From Tenacibaculum adriaticum (GTDB lineage: Bacteria; Bacteroidota; Bacteroidia; Flavobacteriales; Flavobacteriaceae): DNA of 64,000 nt. Position 1 is the first letter of the stretch. Every line of letters begins with the position of its first letter. Location: contig NZ_VNIA01000003.1 of NCBI RefSeq assembly GCF_008124875.1, forward strand, positions 489,572 to 553,571. Reading direction: 5' to 3'. Under the pieces are notes generated by a model. The model was given only the letters and a program-made list of their open reading frames with translations. It did not search any database and was not told where the DNA came from. The translations under genes were made by a program, and so were the position numbers. Shown one piece after another: positions 7,226 to 16,282 of this stretch.

Positions 7226-8980
7226 TTAAATTTCTTTTTCTAAAAGTTGTTGTTCGTACAACTCTTTATAGTATCCTTTAAGGGTTATTAGTTGATTATG
7301 AGTTCCTTGTTGAATGATTTTACCATCATCTAAAACGATAATTTTATCAGCGTTTTTAGCAGAAGAAACCCTGTGACTAATAATAAACGTAGTTTTGTTT
7401 TTAGAAACTCGTTCTAAATTAGATAATATTTTCTCTTCAGTTTCGGTGTCTACTGCAGATAAACAATCGTCAAAAATTAAAATCTCAGGGTTTTTAATAA
7501 TGGCTCTAGCAATAGAGGTTCTTTGTTTTTGCCCTCCAGATAAAGTAACACCTCTTTCGCCTAAAATAGTTTTATAGCCATCTTTAAACTCTATTATATT
7601 ATCATGTATAACAGCATTTTTTGCAGCAGTAATAATTTCTTCTTCTGTAGCGTCTTCTTTTCCGAATTTAATATTGTTTTCAATAGTATCTGAAAATAAA
7701 AACGGATCTTGTGGTACAAAGCCTATTTGATTTCTAAGGTCGTTTAAGTTGCACTCTTTTATCGGTATATTATCAATTAAAATAGTTCCTTCAGTGGTAT
7801 CATATAAACGAGAAATTAAGTTTACTATAGATGATTTCCCGCTTCCTGTATTCCCTAAAATAGCAAGCGTTTCTCCTTTTTCTACAGTAAAATTTAAATT
7901 TTTTAATGCTGTTATATTGGTGTCATCATAGGTTAAAGAAACATTTTTAAAGTCTATTTTTCCTTTGATTTTTGTTGGATGGGTAACTTTATTTTCAATA
8001 TCTGGTACATGTTGCAAAAATTCATTAATTCTTTGCTGCGAAGCTTCAGCCTGCTGAATAATTGAAGTTACCCAACCCACGATGGCAACTGGCCATGTAA
8101 GAATGTTTACATATAAAATAAATTCAGCAATTACTCCAATTTGAATTTCTCCAGCGATGTATTGTTGACCTCCAACATATAAAACGATAATATTGCTGAT
8201 GCCAATTAGTAATACCATTAGCGGAAAAAATAGTGCTTGGATTTTAGATAAATCGATATTCTTTTCTTTAGCCTCGTCAGATAAATCATCAAAACCATCG
8301 ATAACAACATTTTCTATAGCATATGATTTTACAACATTAATTCCTGAAAAAAATTCTTGATTAAACGTAGTTAACTTCGATAAATATTGTTGAACAATCG
8401 TGGTTTTTTTGTTAATTTGACGACTTAGGTAAAATATAGATACAGATAAAATAGGAAAAGGCAGTAAGGTGTACATGGTTAACTTTGGGTCGATTTGTAT
8501 CATTTGAGTAAAACCAACCACAAATAATACAATCATATTTACCGTATACATAATGGCAGGCCCAAAATACATACGAACTTTAGAAACATCTTCAGAAATT
8601 CGATTCATTAAATCTCCTGTACGATTCTTTTTGTAAAAATTAAGTGATAGTTTTTGGTACTGCTGATAAATTTCATTTTTTAAATCAAATTCAATTAAAC
8701 GAGAAGTAACAATAATTAATTGTCGCATCCAAAATGTAAAGACGCCTCCTAGTAAGGTTACCCCAACGATAAACAAAATATTGTATAGTAGTGTTTCTTT
8801 AACATCTGCCAAATCGGTAAGTTTTCCCGTTTGATAATCTTCTACAGCGTTCACAGAGTTTCGAATTATTTCAGGAATTTTTAATGCCAGTAATTTTGAT
8901 AAAACGGTTATAAATAACCCTAATAATAAACGCCATTTATATTTTAGGAAGTATTTATTTAGGTATTGTAATGCTTTCAA
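7226..8980 (-). CDS. ABC exporter with fused membrane and ATPase domains (MsbA-like)
   Basis: A 584-residue half-transporter. Residues 1-320 hold six membrane helices with the type IV exporter layout, and residues 340-575 hold the ATPase: Walker A GNTGSGKSS, signature LSGGQKQR, Walker B ILIFDDCLSAVDTETE and switch ISHR. The Walker B aspartate is followed by D where most ABC proteins have the catalytic E (FDDCLSA). This is seen in several heterodimeric or degenerate exporters and would weaken hydrolysis at that site. No partner half-transporter is adjacent. Lipid, peptide or drug export at the inner membrane is possible. The start ATG at 8980 fits the usual length. Confidence 0.88.
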   Translation of the reverse strand: MKALQYLNKYFLKYKWRLLLGLFITVLSKLLALKIPEIIRNSVNAVEDYQTGKLTDLADVKETLLYNILFIVGVTLLGGVFTFWMRQLIIVTSRLIEFDLKNEIYQQYQKLSLNFYKKNRTGDLMNRISEDVSKVRMYFGPAIMYTVNMIVLFVVGFTQMIQIDPKLTMYTLLPFPILSVSIFYLSRQINKKTTIVQQYLSKLTTFNQEFFSGINVVKSYAIENVVIDGFDDLSDEAKEKNIDLSKIQALFFPLMVLLIGISNIIVLYVGGQQYIAGEIQIGVIAEFILYVNILTWPVAIVGWVTSIIQQAEASQQRINEFLQHVPDIENKVTHPTKIKGKIDFKNVSLTYDDTNITALKNLNFTVEKGETLAILGNTGSGKSSIVNLISRLYDTTEGTILIDNIPIKECNLNDLRNQIGFVPQDPFLFSDTIENNIKFGKEDATEEEIITAAKNAVIHDNIIEFKDGYKTILGERGVTLSGGQKQRTSIARAIIKNPEILIFDDCLSAVDTETEEKILSNLERVSKNKTTFIISHRVSSAKNADKIIVLDDGKIIQQGTHNQLITLKGYYKELYEQQLLEKEI

Positions 8981-9085
8981 TGTTAAACTTTTATTTAAAG
9001 TAATGGTTATTTTTAATTATTAAATGTTCTAAATCAAACGATTTTATTTTCAATTGTTATAAATATTACAATTGAGGTGTCTTTT

Positions 9086-9117
9086 TTTGTTTGGTAATTA
9101 CGAATTTCGTATTTTTG
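9086..9117 (+). promoter_or_regulatory. Bacteroidota promoter of leucine dehydrogenase
   Basis: TTTG at 9086-9089 and TATTTTTG at 9110-9117 are separated by 20 bp, fitting the TTTG / TAnnTTTG consensus. The spacer holds a small palindrome (TACGAATTTCGTA) that could be an operator. The ATG follows 52 bp later. Confidence 0.55.
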
Positions 9118-9169
9118 CCCTTGAAATTTTGAGGAAATACAAATTTCGCAATTTTAAAACAAATAATTT

Positions 9170-10270
9170 ATGACATCAGAAATCATTGATACTAAAGACC
9201 TTAAGAACGATCCTGTTTTCGGGCAGTTATCTTTTAACGGTCACGAACAAATCGTTTTTTGCAACGACGAAGATACAGGATTAAAGGCAATAATTGGTAT
9301 TCATAACACAACTTTAGGACCTGCCTTAGGAGGTACAAGAATGTGGCAATATAAAAGTGAATGGGATGCATTAAATGATGTATTACGTTTATCTCGTGGA
9401 ATGACTTATAAGTCGGCAGTTACAGGTTTAAATCTTGGAGGTGGTAAGGCTGTAATTATAGGAGATGCAAAAACTCAAAAAAATGATGCGTTAATGCGTA
9501 AGTTTGGTGAGTTTGTTAATTCTTTAAGTGGAAAATATATCACTGCTGAAGATGTTGGTATGGAAACTCGTGATATGGATGTTATTCGCGAAGTAACTCC
9601 TCATGTTACAGGAGTGTCTGAAGCTATTGGTGGTTCAGGAAATCCATCACCAGTAACGGCTTATGGTGTTTATATGGGGATGAAAGCAGCTGCTAAATAC
9701 AAATTCGGAACTGAAAATTTAGCAGGAAAGAAAGTATTAGTACAAGGTGTTGGGCATGTAGGTGAAACTTTAGTAAAACATATTACGGATGAAGGTGCTC
9801 AAGTTATCTTAAATGATATTAATGAAGCAAGTTTAGAAGAATTAAGTAAAAAGTACAATGCAAATGTTGCATTAGGTAATGATATTTACGATTTAGATAT
9901 CGATATTTATGCACCATGTGCTTTAGGAGCAACTATTAATGATGCTACAATAGGGCAGTTAAACGCTCAAGTTATAGCAGGTGCTGCTAACAATCAGTTA
10001 GCTGATGAATTAAAGCATGGAAGATTGTTACGTGAAAGAGGAATTGCTTATGCGCCAGACTTCTTAATTAACGCTGGAGGAATTATTAATGTGTATGCAG
10101 AGTTAGAAGGGTATAGTAAAGAGGAAAGTTTACGTAAAACTGAAAATATTTACAATACTACGTTAGAAATTTTCAATTTATCAGAAAAAGAGAATATCAC
10201 AACACATCAAGCCGCCTTTAATATTGCGCAAGCAAGAATTGATGCTCGTAAAAAAGAGCAAAATAGCTAG
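9170..10270 (+). CDS. ldh: Leucine dehydrogenase (Glu/Leu/Phe/Val dehydrogenase family)
   Basis: A 366-residue NAD-dependent amino-acid dehydrogenase catalysing reversible oxidative deamination of branched-chain amino acids. The catalytic lysine region is GLNLGGGKAVIIGD (residues 89-102), preceded by LGPALGGTRMW for substrate binding. The Rossmann motif VLVQGVGHVGETL with following acidic N-D lies near 190-215. The length matches the leucine dehydrogenases of Bacilli and Bacteroidota, not the longer glutamate enzymes. It has its own promoter and is followed by nusB, which has a separate promoter. It is a housekeeping gene in Flavobacteriaceae, linking leucine catabolism and branched fatty-acid precursors. 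Confidence 0.9.
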   Translation: MTSEIIDTKDLKNDPVFGQLSFNGHEQIVFCNDEDTGLKAIIGIHNTTLGPALGGTRMWQYKSEWDALNDVLRLSRGMTYKSAVTGLNLGGGKAVIIGDAKTQKNDALMRKFGEFVNSLSGKYITAEDVGMETRDMDVIREVTPHVTGVSEAIGGSGNPSPVTAYGVYMGMKAAAKYKFGTENLAGKKVLVQGVGHVGETLVKHITDEGAQVILNDINEASLEELSKKYNANVALGNDIYDLDIDIYAPCALGATINDATIGQLNAQVIAGAANNQLADELKHGRLLRERGIAYAPDFLINAGGIINVYAELEGYSKEESLRKTENIYNTTLEIFNLSEKENITTHQAAFNIAQARIDARKKEQNS

Positions 10271-10290
10271 ATAAAAAACAATAAATATTA

Positions 10291-10298
10291 TATTTTTG
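10291..10298 (+). promoter_or_regulatory. -7 element (TATTTTTG) upstream of nusB
   Basis: TATTTTTG matches TAnnTTTG exactly and lies 20 bp after the leucine dehydrogenase stop and 50 bp before the nusB ATG, so nusB and its followers probably start their own transcript here. Confidence 0.5.
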
Positions 10299-10348
10299 CA
10301 GAGCGTTAGAAATTCATCTATCGCTCTTTTTTTTAAAGTTCTTTTATA

Positions 10349-11287
10349 ATGATTAACAGAAGACATATTCGTGTTAAAGTAATGCAGTCTGTATATGCTA
10401 TGCAGCAATCGCATAATGACGATTTAGTTAAAGAAGGAAAATTCTTGAAGCATAGTATTCAAAAGATGTTTGATTTATATGTGCTTAACCTCCAATTATT
10501 GGTAGAGGTACAAAAATTAGCGCGCAAAAGAATGGAATTATCTAAGAAGAAAATTCTTGCGACTAAAGAAGATTTACAGCCGAACACTAAATTTATTGAC
10601 AATAAACTTATTAATCTGATTAGCGAAAGTGTTAGTTTAGAAGGATATGTTGAGTTGAATAAGTTAAATAATTGGGAATTAGACGATGAATATGTAAAGA
10701 TCATTTGGGAAGAATTACAACAAAGTGAACTGTATAAAAAATACATGTCATCTTCTGAGGATAATTATAACACAGATAAAGATTTTGTTGTGGAATTTTT
10801 CAAAGAAATCATTGCACCTAACGAAAAATTAGATGATTATTACGAAGATAAAATGATCTCTTGGGTAGATGATATTCCGTTTGTAAATACATGGGTAGTA
10901 AAATCATTAAATAAACAGAGTCCTAAAAAAACTTTTATTTTAGGAAGTTTATATAAAGATAACGACGATAAAGAATTTGTATCTGATTTGTTTAACAAAA
11001 CAATGTTGAATCAACATAAATATGAAGAAGATATTCGAGAAAAAACACCCAATTGGGAAGCAGATAGAATTGCAGATATTGACATGATTTTAATTAAAAT
11101 GGCAATAACAGAATTTTTGCATTTTCCATCGATACCAAGTCGAGTAACTATTAATGAATACATTGAGTTGGCAAAAGATTATTCAACCAATAAAAGTGGA
11201 TATTTTATTAATGGAGTTTTAGATAAACTATCTAAAGATTATACAGATTCTAATAAGATGATTAAAATAGGTAGAGGATTAATCTAA
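10349..11287 (+). CDS. nusB: Transcription antitermination protein NusB
   Basis: A 312-residue NusB with the long N-terminal extension seen across Bacteroidota. The classical NusB fold lies in the last 140 residues, with NWEADRIADIDMILIKMAITEFL and TINEYIELAKDYSTNKSGYFINGVLDKL as diagnostic motifs. The N-terminal half begins with the conserved INRRHIRVKVMQSVYAM. It binds boxA RNA with NusE to promote rRNA antitermination. It heads the run nusB, DUF1573, yajC, a common gene order in this family. Confidence 0.92.
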   Translation: MINRRHIRVKVMQSVYAMQQSHNDDLVKEGKFLKHSIQKMFDLYVLNLQLLVEVQKLARKRMELSKKKILATKEDLQPNTKFIDNKLINLISESVSLEGYVELNKLNNWELDDEYVKIIWEELQQSELYKKYMSSSEDNYNTDKDFVVEFFKEIIAPNEKLDDYYEDKMISWVDDIPFVNTWVVKSLNKQSPKKTFILGSLYKDNDDKEFVSDLFNKTMLNQHKYEEDIREKTPNWEADRIADIDMILIKMAITEFLHFPSIPSRVTINEYIELAKDYSTNKSGYFINGVLDKLSKDYTDSNKMIKIGRGLI

Positions 11288-11371
11288 TATTTTTACATAA
11301 ATCTTACTTCAATTAAGAAATAGATTTAAATTATTTATTTTATTTTTACGAAAATTAAAAATCATTTTAAA

Positions 11372-11881
11372 ATGAAAAAAATATCAGTAATAGCCACTTT
11401 TGCGGTAGTGGTAGGAATGTTGGTTTCTTGTGGTCAAGAAAATGCTTCTTCTAAAATTAAAAAAGAGAACGTTTTAAACGCTCAAAAAAGGGATAACGAT
11501 ATTAGCAAAGGTGCACCAGTGATTTCTTTCGATAGAGAAGAACATGATTTTGGTACCGTTAATGAAGGAGATATAGTTGAAACTTCTTTTATGGTAACGA
11601 ATACAGGAAAATCTAATTTAGTAATTACAAATGCAAAAGCAACTTGTGGTTGTACAGTTCCTACGTGGCCAAAAGAACCTGTAGCCCCTGGTGAATCTGC
11701 AGAAATTAAAGTGAAATTTAATACTTCAGGTAAACGAAATAAACAAAGCAAAACAGTAACATTATATACGAATACAGCTAAAGGAACAGAAGCAGTAAAA
11801 ATATCTGGTATGGTTACACCTAAAAAAGGAACCCCAACTAAACAGCTGAAAGAACCTAAAGATTTTAAATTAGTTAAATAA
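11372..11881 (+). CDS. DUF1573 domain lipoprotein
   Basis: A 169-residue lipoprotein. The signal sequence ends in a lipobox (MLVSC, with the acylated cysteine at residue 20). The DUF1573 Ig-like domain covers roughly residues 48-145 and contains the family signature FDREEHDFGTVNEGD and the pair CGCTVPTWPKEP. The last residues are basic and proline-rich. It lies in the usual nusB-DUF1573-yajC order and its stop codon is directly followed by the yajC ATG, so the two are translated from one message. The function is unknown. The fold is like MSP/ASPM-type beta sandwiches. Confidence 0.88.
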   Translation: MKKISVIATFAVVVGMLVSCGQENASSKIKKENVLNAQKRDNDISKGAPVISFDREEHDFGTVNEGDIVETSFMVTNTGKSNLVITNAKATCGCTVPTWPKEPVAPGESAEIKVKFNTSGKRNKQSKTVTLYTNTAKGTEAVKISGMVTPKKGTPTKQLKEPKDFKLVK

Positions 11882-12190
11882 ATGTTACAAGCAATTTTTT
11901 TACAAGCTGAGACTGGAGGTATTTTAAGTATGTTACCTTTTATAGCTATGATTGGTGTGTTATATTTTTTTATGATACGTCCGCAAATGGCACGACAAAA
12001 GAAAGAAAAATTATTTCAAGCAGAAATTAAGCAAGGAGCTCAAATTGTTACAACTAGTGGTATTCATGGAAGGATTTCTGAAATCAACGAAAAAAATGGA
12101 ACTGTGGTTATTGAAACAGGAGCAGGAAAAATTAGATTTGAAAGATCTTCTATTTCTATGGAGTTGAGTAAAAAGCACGCAGAGAAATAA
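11882..12190 (+). CDS. yajC: Preprotein translocase subunit YajC
   Basis: A 102-residue single-span membrane protein. A short periplasmic N-terminus, a membrane helix near residues 14-33 (LSMLPFIAMIGVLYFFMI), and the family signature RPQMARQKKEKLFQ lead into a small cytoplasmic beta domain (GAQIVTTSGIHGRI). YajC is an accessory of SecDF in Sec export. The ATG touches the stop codon of the DUF1573 gene. A strong terminator follows 18 bp after the stop, so the nusB-yajC unit ends here. Confidence 0.93.
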   Translation: MLQAIFLQAETGGILSMLPFIAMIGVLYFFMIRPQMARQKKEKLFQAEIKQGAQIVTTSGIHGRISEINEKNGTVVIETGAGKIRFERSSISMELSKKHAEK

Positions 12191-12207
12191 AACTAAAATA
12201 CATTAAT

Positions 12208-12236
12208 AAAAAGTGAGCAATTTTGCTCACTTTTTT
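12208..12236 (+). terminator. Intrinsic terminator after yajC
   Basis: The stem AAAGTGAGCA / TGCTCACTTT with a TTT-containing loop is followed by a T-run (TTTTTTG). Confidence 0.85.
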
Positions 12237-12270
12237 GTTTTTAATTAGATTGCAGTAAAATATATTTCCT

Positions 12271-13209
12271 TTGGATAAAAAAATAAACATACCAAAAGTC
12301 TTTTTCGGGTTTTTATTAGCTTCTTTTTTCATGTGGTTGCTTATCAACTTGTCAAAAGAATATACAACAACAATTAGTTACGAAGTAGCTTATGTTAAAT
12401 TAGCACAGAACAAAATTTTACAAGAAGATCCTGTTAAAGAAATAAACTTAAAAGTAAAAGGAAGCGGATTCAAGCTTATTTCTGCTAATTTTTCTAGAAG
12501 AAGATTAAAGCTTTTTGCAGATAAACTTAAATATGCATCCAAAGGACATTATTATTTTATTCCAGAAAATCAAGAAACAAGCATACAAGAACAATTGTAT
12601 TCAGGTCTAATGTTAGAGAAAGTATTGCAAGATACAATTCATTTAAAATTAGGTAGTTTACAATCTAAAAAAGTACCTGTTGTTGCCGATGTAAACATCA
12701 ATTATCAATTAGGATATGATTTAGCCACTCCAATTACTATGATTCCTGAAAGTATTACCATTTCAGGACCAGAGCTACAGTTAGCAAAAATAAATAGTGT
12801 AACGACAGAAAAGTTAGAATTGCAAGATCTTTCTAAAAACACTGAAAAAGAATTATTAATTAAATTGCCTTCAGATATAGAAAAAGTAAATATCAGTGAC
12901 AAAGTCGTTAAAGTTAAAATAGAAGTTGATAAGTTTACTGAAGGTGAGTTTTTTGTCCCTTTTGAAGTAGAAAATGTTCCTTATGGTACTACTATAAATA
13001 CGTTTCCAAAAAACGTAAAAGTAATTTTTAAAGTAGGCTTGAATAATTTTAATAAGATTTCGCCTAGTTCTTTTAAAGTTGTTTGTGATTATAGAACTTC
13101 TAAGGAAAGTGAATTATCTTATTTATTGCCAATACTAAAAACAAAGCCTGATTTAGTTTCATCGGTAAGAATCGTGCCAGATAAGATTGATTTTTTAACT
13201 CATAATTAA
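12271..13209 (+). CDS. YbbR-like domain protein
   Basis: A 312-residue protein with an N-terminal membrane helix (residues 8-25, VFFGFLLASFFMWLLINL) and an extracytoplasmic part with YbbR-like beta repeats (around residues 130-220 and 225-305). The start is TTG at 12271. The next ATG lies inside the membrane helix, so TTG is preferred. In Firmicutes YbbR (CdaR) regulates the diadenylate cyclase next door. Here it neighbours coaE, the usual Flavobacteriaceae order, and no cyclase gene is in the window. The stop overlaps the coaE ATG (TAATG). Confidence 0.8.
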   Translation: MDKKINIPKVFFGFLLASFFMWLLINLSKEYTTTISYEVAYVKLAQNKILQEDPVKEINLKVKGSGFKLISANFSRRRLKLFADKLKYASKGHYYFIPENQETSIQEQLYSGLMLEKVLQDTIHLKLGSLQSKKVPVVADVNINYQLGYDLATPITMIPESITISGPELQLAKINSVTTEKLELQDLSKNTEKELLIKLPSDIEKVNISDKVVKVKIEVDKFTEGEFFVPFEVENVPYGTTINTFPKNVKVIFKVGLNNFNKISPSSFKVVCDYRTSKESELSYLLPILKTKPDLVSSVRIVPDKIDFLTHN

Positions 13210-13796
13210 TGGTTGTAGGTTTAACAGGAGGAATTGGTAGTGGTAAAACTACAGTAGCTAAAATGTTTTCTAAATTTGAAAATGTTGTGGTTTATTTTGC
13301 AGATGATGAGGCTAAAAAGCTAATGAATACTTCATTAGAAATAAAAACAAAGTTGACTGCTGCGTTTACAGAAGAAGTGTATAAAGAAGGTGTGCTTAAC
13401 AGACCTTTTTTAGCAAATATAGTTTTTAAAAACAAAGAAAAGCTGGCTGTTTTAAACGGAATTGTACACCCAGTTGTTTATCAGCATTTACAAAGTTTTA
13501 TTGCAGCAAATAAAAAGAAAGAATATATTCTTTATGAAAACGCAATTCTTTTTGAAAATGGAAGTAATCGTATGTGTGATAAAATAATAACAGTTACAGC
13601 CCCTAAAAGCATTAAAATACAAAGGGTAATTTCTCGTGATACTATTTCGAAAGAAGAAGTAGAAAATAGAATGAAAAATCAATGGTCAGATGCTAAAAAA
13701 ATATTGCAATCTCATTATGTAATTGACAATCAATTGTTAAAGGATACCGAGCTACAGGTTTTAAATATTCATAATAAATTAACAAAAAGGTATTAA
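13209..13796 (+). CDS. coaE: Dephospho-CoA kinase
   Basis: A 195-residue P-loop kinase that phosphorylates dephospho-CoA in the last step of coenzyme A synthesis. The P-loop GLTGGIGSGKTT lies at residues 4-15, the substrate motif YFADDEAKKLM near 30, and the lid region with RDTISKEEVENRM near 145. It is of normal length for the family. The ATG overlaps the stop of the YbbR gene, so it is translationally coupled to it. Confidence 0.93.
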   Translation: MVVGLTGGIGSGKTTVAKMFSKFENVVVYFADDEAKKLMNTSLEIKTKLTAAFTEEVYKEGVLNRPFLANIVFKNKEKLAVLNGIVHPVVYQHLQSFIAANKKKEYILYENAILFENGSNRMCDKIITVTAPKSIKIQRVISRDTISKEEVENRMKNQWSDAKKILQSHYVIDNQLLKDTELQVLNIHNKLTKRY

Positions 13797-13846
13797 TTTT
13801 TTAGAGGTATAATAGCTTAAATCTTAAATTTATCTTAAAATTACAT

Positions 13847-13854
13847 TATCTTTG
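13847..13854 (+). promoter_or_regulatory. -7 element (TATCTTTG) of the two-component pair
   Basis: TATCTTTG matches TAnnTTTG and lies 55 bp upstream of the kinase ATG, in the gap behind coaE. I see no good -33 element. Confidence 0.45.
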
Positions 13855-13909
13855 TTAATCTAAGGTTAAAACCGTTTCCCCCTAATTTTTATTGAATTAC
13901 TTTTGAGTA

Positions 13910-15478
13910 ATGGGTAAGAAAATTTTTATTCTTATTGTGGTGTTGATGAGCATTTCTTTAATCGGAATTATTGCAGTACAAGTGTATTGGATTAAAGACG
14001 CAATTAAAAGTAAGCAACAACAATTTGAAAGTAATGTTACTATTGCTTTAGCAGGAACATCAGAAAGAATTAAAGAGAGAGAATACAATGATTTTATGCA
14101 AAAGCATAAAAAGTTCTTTGAAAATAATCAGTTTAGAACCAATGCAGAATTTAAAAACTTTCTTTTTCAGCAAATAGATACAACAAGTAAGCAGAAATTT
14201 ACTTTTGCTGCTAGTATTTTAGAAGAAAATTTTAAAATCCCTGTAGATTTTGTAAACAATGATTCTGTTATAATAAAACGTTTTTCAGGAAAAGAAGATA
14301 TTTTTTTCTCAAAAGTGATAACTTCTAGTAATAAAGATTTTAGAGACTTTACAGATGAAAATAGTTTCACGACTTTTAAAACCTATCCGAGTTGGAATAA
14401 ACAACAATTTGAAGATATGTTTACTCAAAGTAAAATGTTTACACCAATTCATAAACGAGTGAGTAGTCGAGAATTAAAAAAAACGCTTAAAGAAGAACTC
14501 GTTAAAAGAAATATTCATCAAGATTTTAAGTTTGGTGTTTATGAAGGAGGATTAGCAACGCCAATAAAATCAGGTTACTTTAAAGTGAACCTTAATGAAG
14601 ATTATACGTATCCATTGTTGGAAGATGAAAATGGAAATAGTAAGTATAAGCTGCATGTATCGTTCCCAGATGAGCGTAAAAGCTTACTTTCGGGTATGAT
14701 GAAGATTTTACTATTGTCGTTGTTTTTTATCGGTATTATTATTGCGGCATTTTCAACATCGTTGTATCAGTTGGTTCGTCAAAAGAAAATATCTGAAATA
14801 AAAACGGATTTTATTAATAACATGACGCACGAGTTTAAAACGCCAATTGCGACCATTAATTTAGCATTAGATGCTATCAAAAATCCAAAAATAATTCATG
14901 ATGAAGAAAAAGTAAAACGTTATGTGCAAATGATACGTGAAGAAAACAAACGTATGCATGGGCAAGTAGAAAACGTTTTAAGAATATCAAGATTAGAAAA
15001 GAATCAAATTGATATTAGTAAGGAAGCGGTAGATCTTCACGATGTAGTCGAAGAAGCTATTGAGCATATAGAGTTATTAGTTTCAGATAAAAAAGGAAGT
15101 GTAACTACGCATTTTGAAGCGATTTCTATAGAAGTATTAGGAAATCAATTTCATTTAACAAACGTAGTCGTAAATATATTAGAAAATGCTATAAAATACT
15201 CTGAAGGCGCGCCAAAAATAGATGTGTTTACAGAGAGCACAAATAAATACTTTATTTTAAAGATTAAAGATGAAGGTATCGGAATGAGTAAAAATGCTCA
15301 GAAATATGTTTTCGATAAGTTTTATAGAGAACATAAAGGAAATATACATAACGTTAAAGGTCATGGACTAGGACTAGCGTATGTAAAGGAAATAATTGAT
15401 AACCACAATGGTACTGTTTTTGTAGAGAGCGAAAAAGGAAAAGGGAGCACTTTTACTATAAAACTACCACTAATATAA
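13910..15478 (+). CDS. Sensor histidine kinase
   Basis: A 522-residue membrane kinase. Helices at about residues 4-24 and 263-285 bracket a periplasmic sensor domain of about 240 residues with no domain I recognise. The dimerisation/phosphoacceptor box is NMTHEFKTPIATI near 304. The ATPase domain shows N box NVVVNILENAIKYS, G1 DEGIGMS and G2 GHGLGLAY. It probably phosphorylates the OmpR-type regulator that starts 15 bp downstream. This kinase/regulator pair in this gene neighbourhood is common in Flavobacteriaceae. The signal is unknown. Confidence 0.9.
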   Translation: MGKKIFILIVVLMSISLIGIIAVQVYWIKDAIKSKQQQFESNVTIALAGTSERIKEREYNDFMQKHKKFFENNQFRTNAEFKNFLFQQIDTTSKQKFTFAASILEENFKIPVDFVNNDSVIIKRFSGKEDIFFSKVITSSNKDFRDFTDENSFTTFKTYPSWNKQQFEDMFTQSKMFTPIHKRVSSRELKKTLKEELVKRNIHQDFKFGVYEGGLATPIKSGYFKVNLNEDYTYPLLEDENGNSKYKLHVSFPDERKSLLSGMMKILLLSLFFIGIIIAAFSTSLYQLVRQKKISEIKTDFINNMTHEFKTPIATINLALDAIKNPKIIHDEEKVKRYVQMIREENKRMHGQVENVLRISRLEKNQIDISKEAVDLHDVVEEAIEHIELLVSDKKGSVTTHFEAISIEVLGNQFHLTNVVVNILENAIKYSEGAPKIDVFTESTNKYFILKIKDEGIGMSKNAQKYVFDKFYREHKGNIHNVKGHGLGLAYVKEIIDNHNGTVFVESEKGKGSTFTIKLPLI

Positions 15479-15493
15479 ATAGAAGGGAAAAAA

Positions 15494-16192
15494 ATGGGAA
15501 GTAAAAAAATACTATTAGTAGAGGACGATCCAAACTTCGGAACAGTTCTAAAAGATTATTTAGCATTAAACGATTATAATGTAACACATGCTAAAGACGG
15601 TGTCGAAGGTTTAATTATGTTTAAAAATGCCGATTATGATTTGTGCATTTTAGATGTTATGATGCCTCGTAAAGATGGTTTTTCTTTAGCACAAGATATT
15701 CGTGTTACCAATAAACAGGTGCCGATTATTTTTTTAACAGCAAAAACAATGAAGGAGGATGTTTTAAAAGGATATCAAGCAGGAGCAGATGATTATTTAA
15801 ATAAGCCTTTCGATTCTGAAGTGTTACTACATAAAATAAAAGCAATTTTACAACGTAAAGAGAGTGAAAAGTCTACAGATGATGACCAGTTTGAATTTAC
15901 CATAGGGAAATTTTCATTTAACTCAAAGTTACGTCATTTATCATATGATGGAGGAGAGCCTCAAAAATTATCTCCAAAAGAAAGTAAATTATTACGTATG
16001 TTAACAATTCATAAAAATGATTTAATGCCACGTGAATTAGCGTTAACAAAAATATGGAGAGATGATAATTATTTTACATCAAGAAGTATGGATGTGTATA
16101 TTGCTAAATTGCGTAAATATTTAAAATTAGATGAAGAGGTTGAGATTTTGAATATTCATGGAGAAGGTTTTAGACTTATTGATAAAGAATAG
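15494..16192 (+). CDS. OmpR/PhoB-family response regulator
   Basis: A 232-residue regulator. The receiver domain (residues 1-118) has the acidic pair in VEDDP, phosphoacceptor aspartate in LCILDVMMPRKDG near 53, the T in FLTAK and the K in NKPFD. A winged-helix DNA-binding domain (residues 130-230) follows, with LSPKESKLLRML and SMDVYIAKLRKYL. It forms an operon with the histidine kinase 15 bp upstream and ends before a good terminator. Confidence 0.92.
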   Translation: MGSKKILLVEDDPNFGTVLKDYLALNDYNVTHAKDGVEGLIMFKNADYDLCILDVMMPRKDGFSLAQDIRVTNKQVPIIFLTAKTMKEDVLKGYQAGADDYLNKPFDSEVLLHKIKAILQRKESEKSTDDDQFEFTIGKFSFNSKLRHLSYDGGEPQKLSPKESKLLRMLTIHKNDLMPRELALTKIWRDDNYFTSRSMDVYIAKLRKYLKLDEEVEILNIHGEGFRLIDKE

Positions 16193-16221
16193 TCTTTCAA
16201 AAAAATAATTTTTTATTAAAG

Positions 16222-16255
16222 CTTCCAATTTGTTTTACAAGTTGGAAGTTTTTAC
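16222..16255 (+). terminator. Intrinsic terminator after the response regulator
   Basis: The stem CTTCCAA / TTGGAAG, extended by TTG / CAA around a TTTTA loop, is followed by TTTTTACTTTT. Confidence 0.8.
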
Positions 16256-16282
16256 TTTTAACTAAATTCTAAAAAGATTAAA

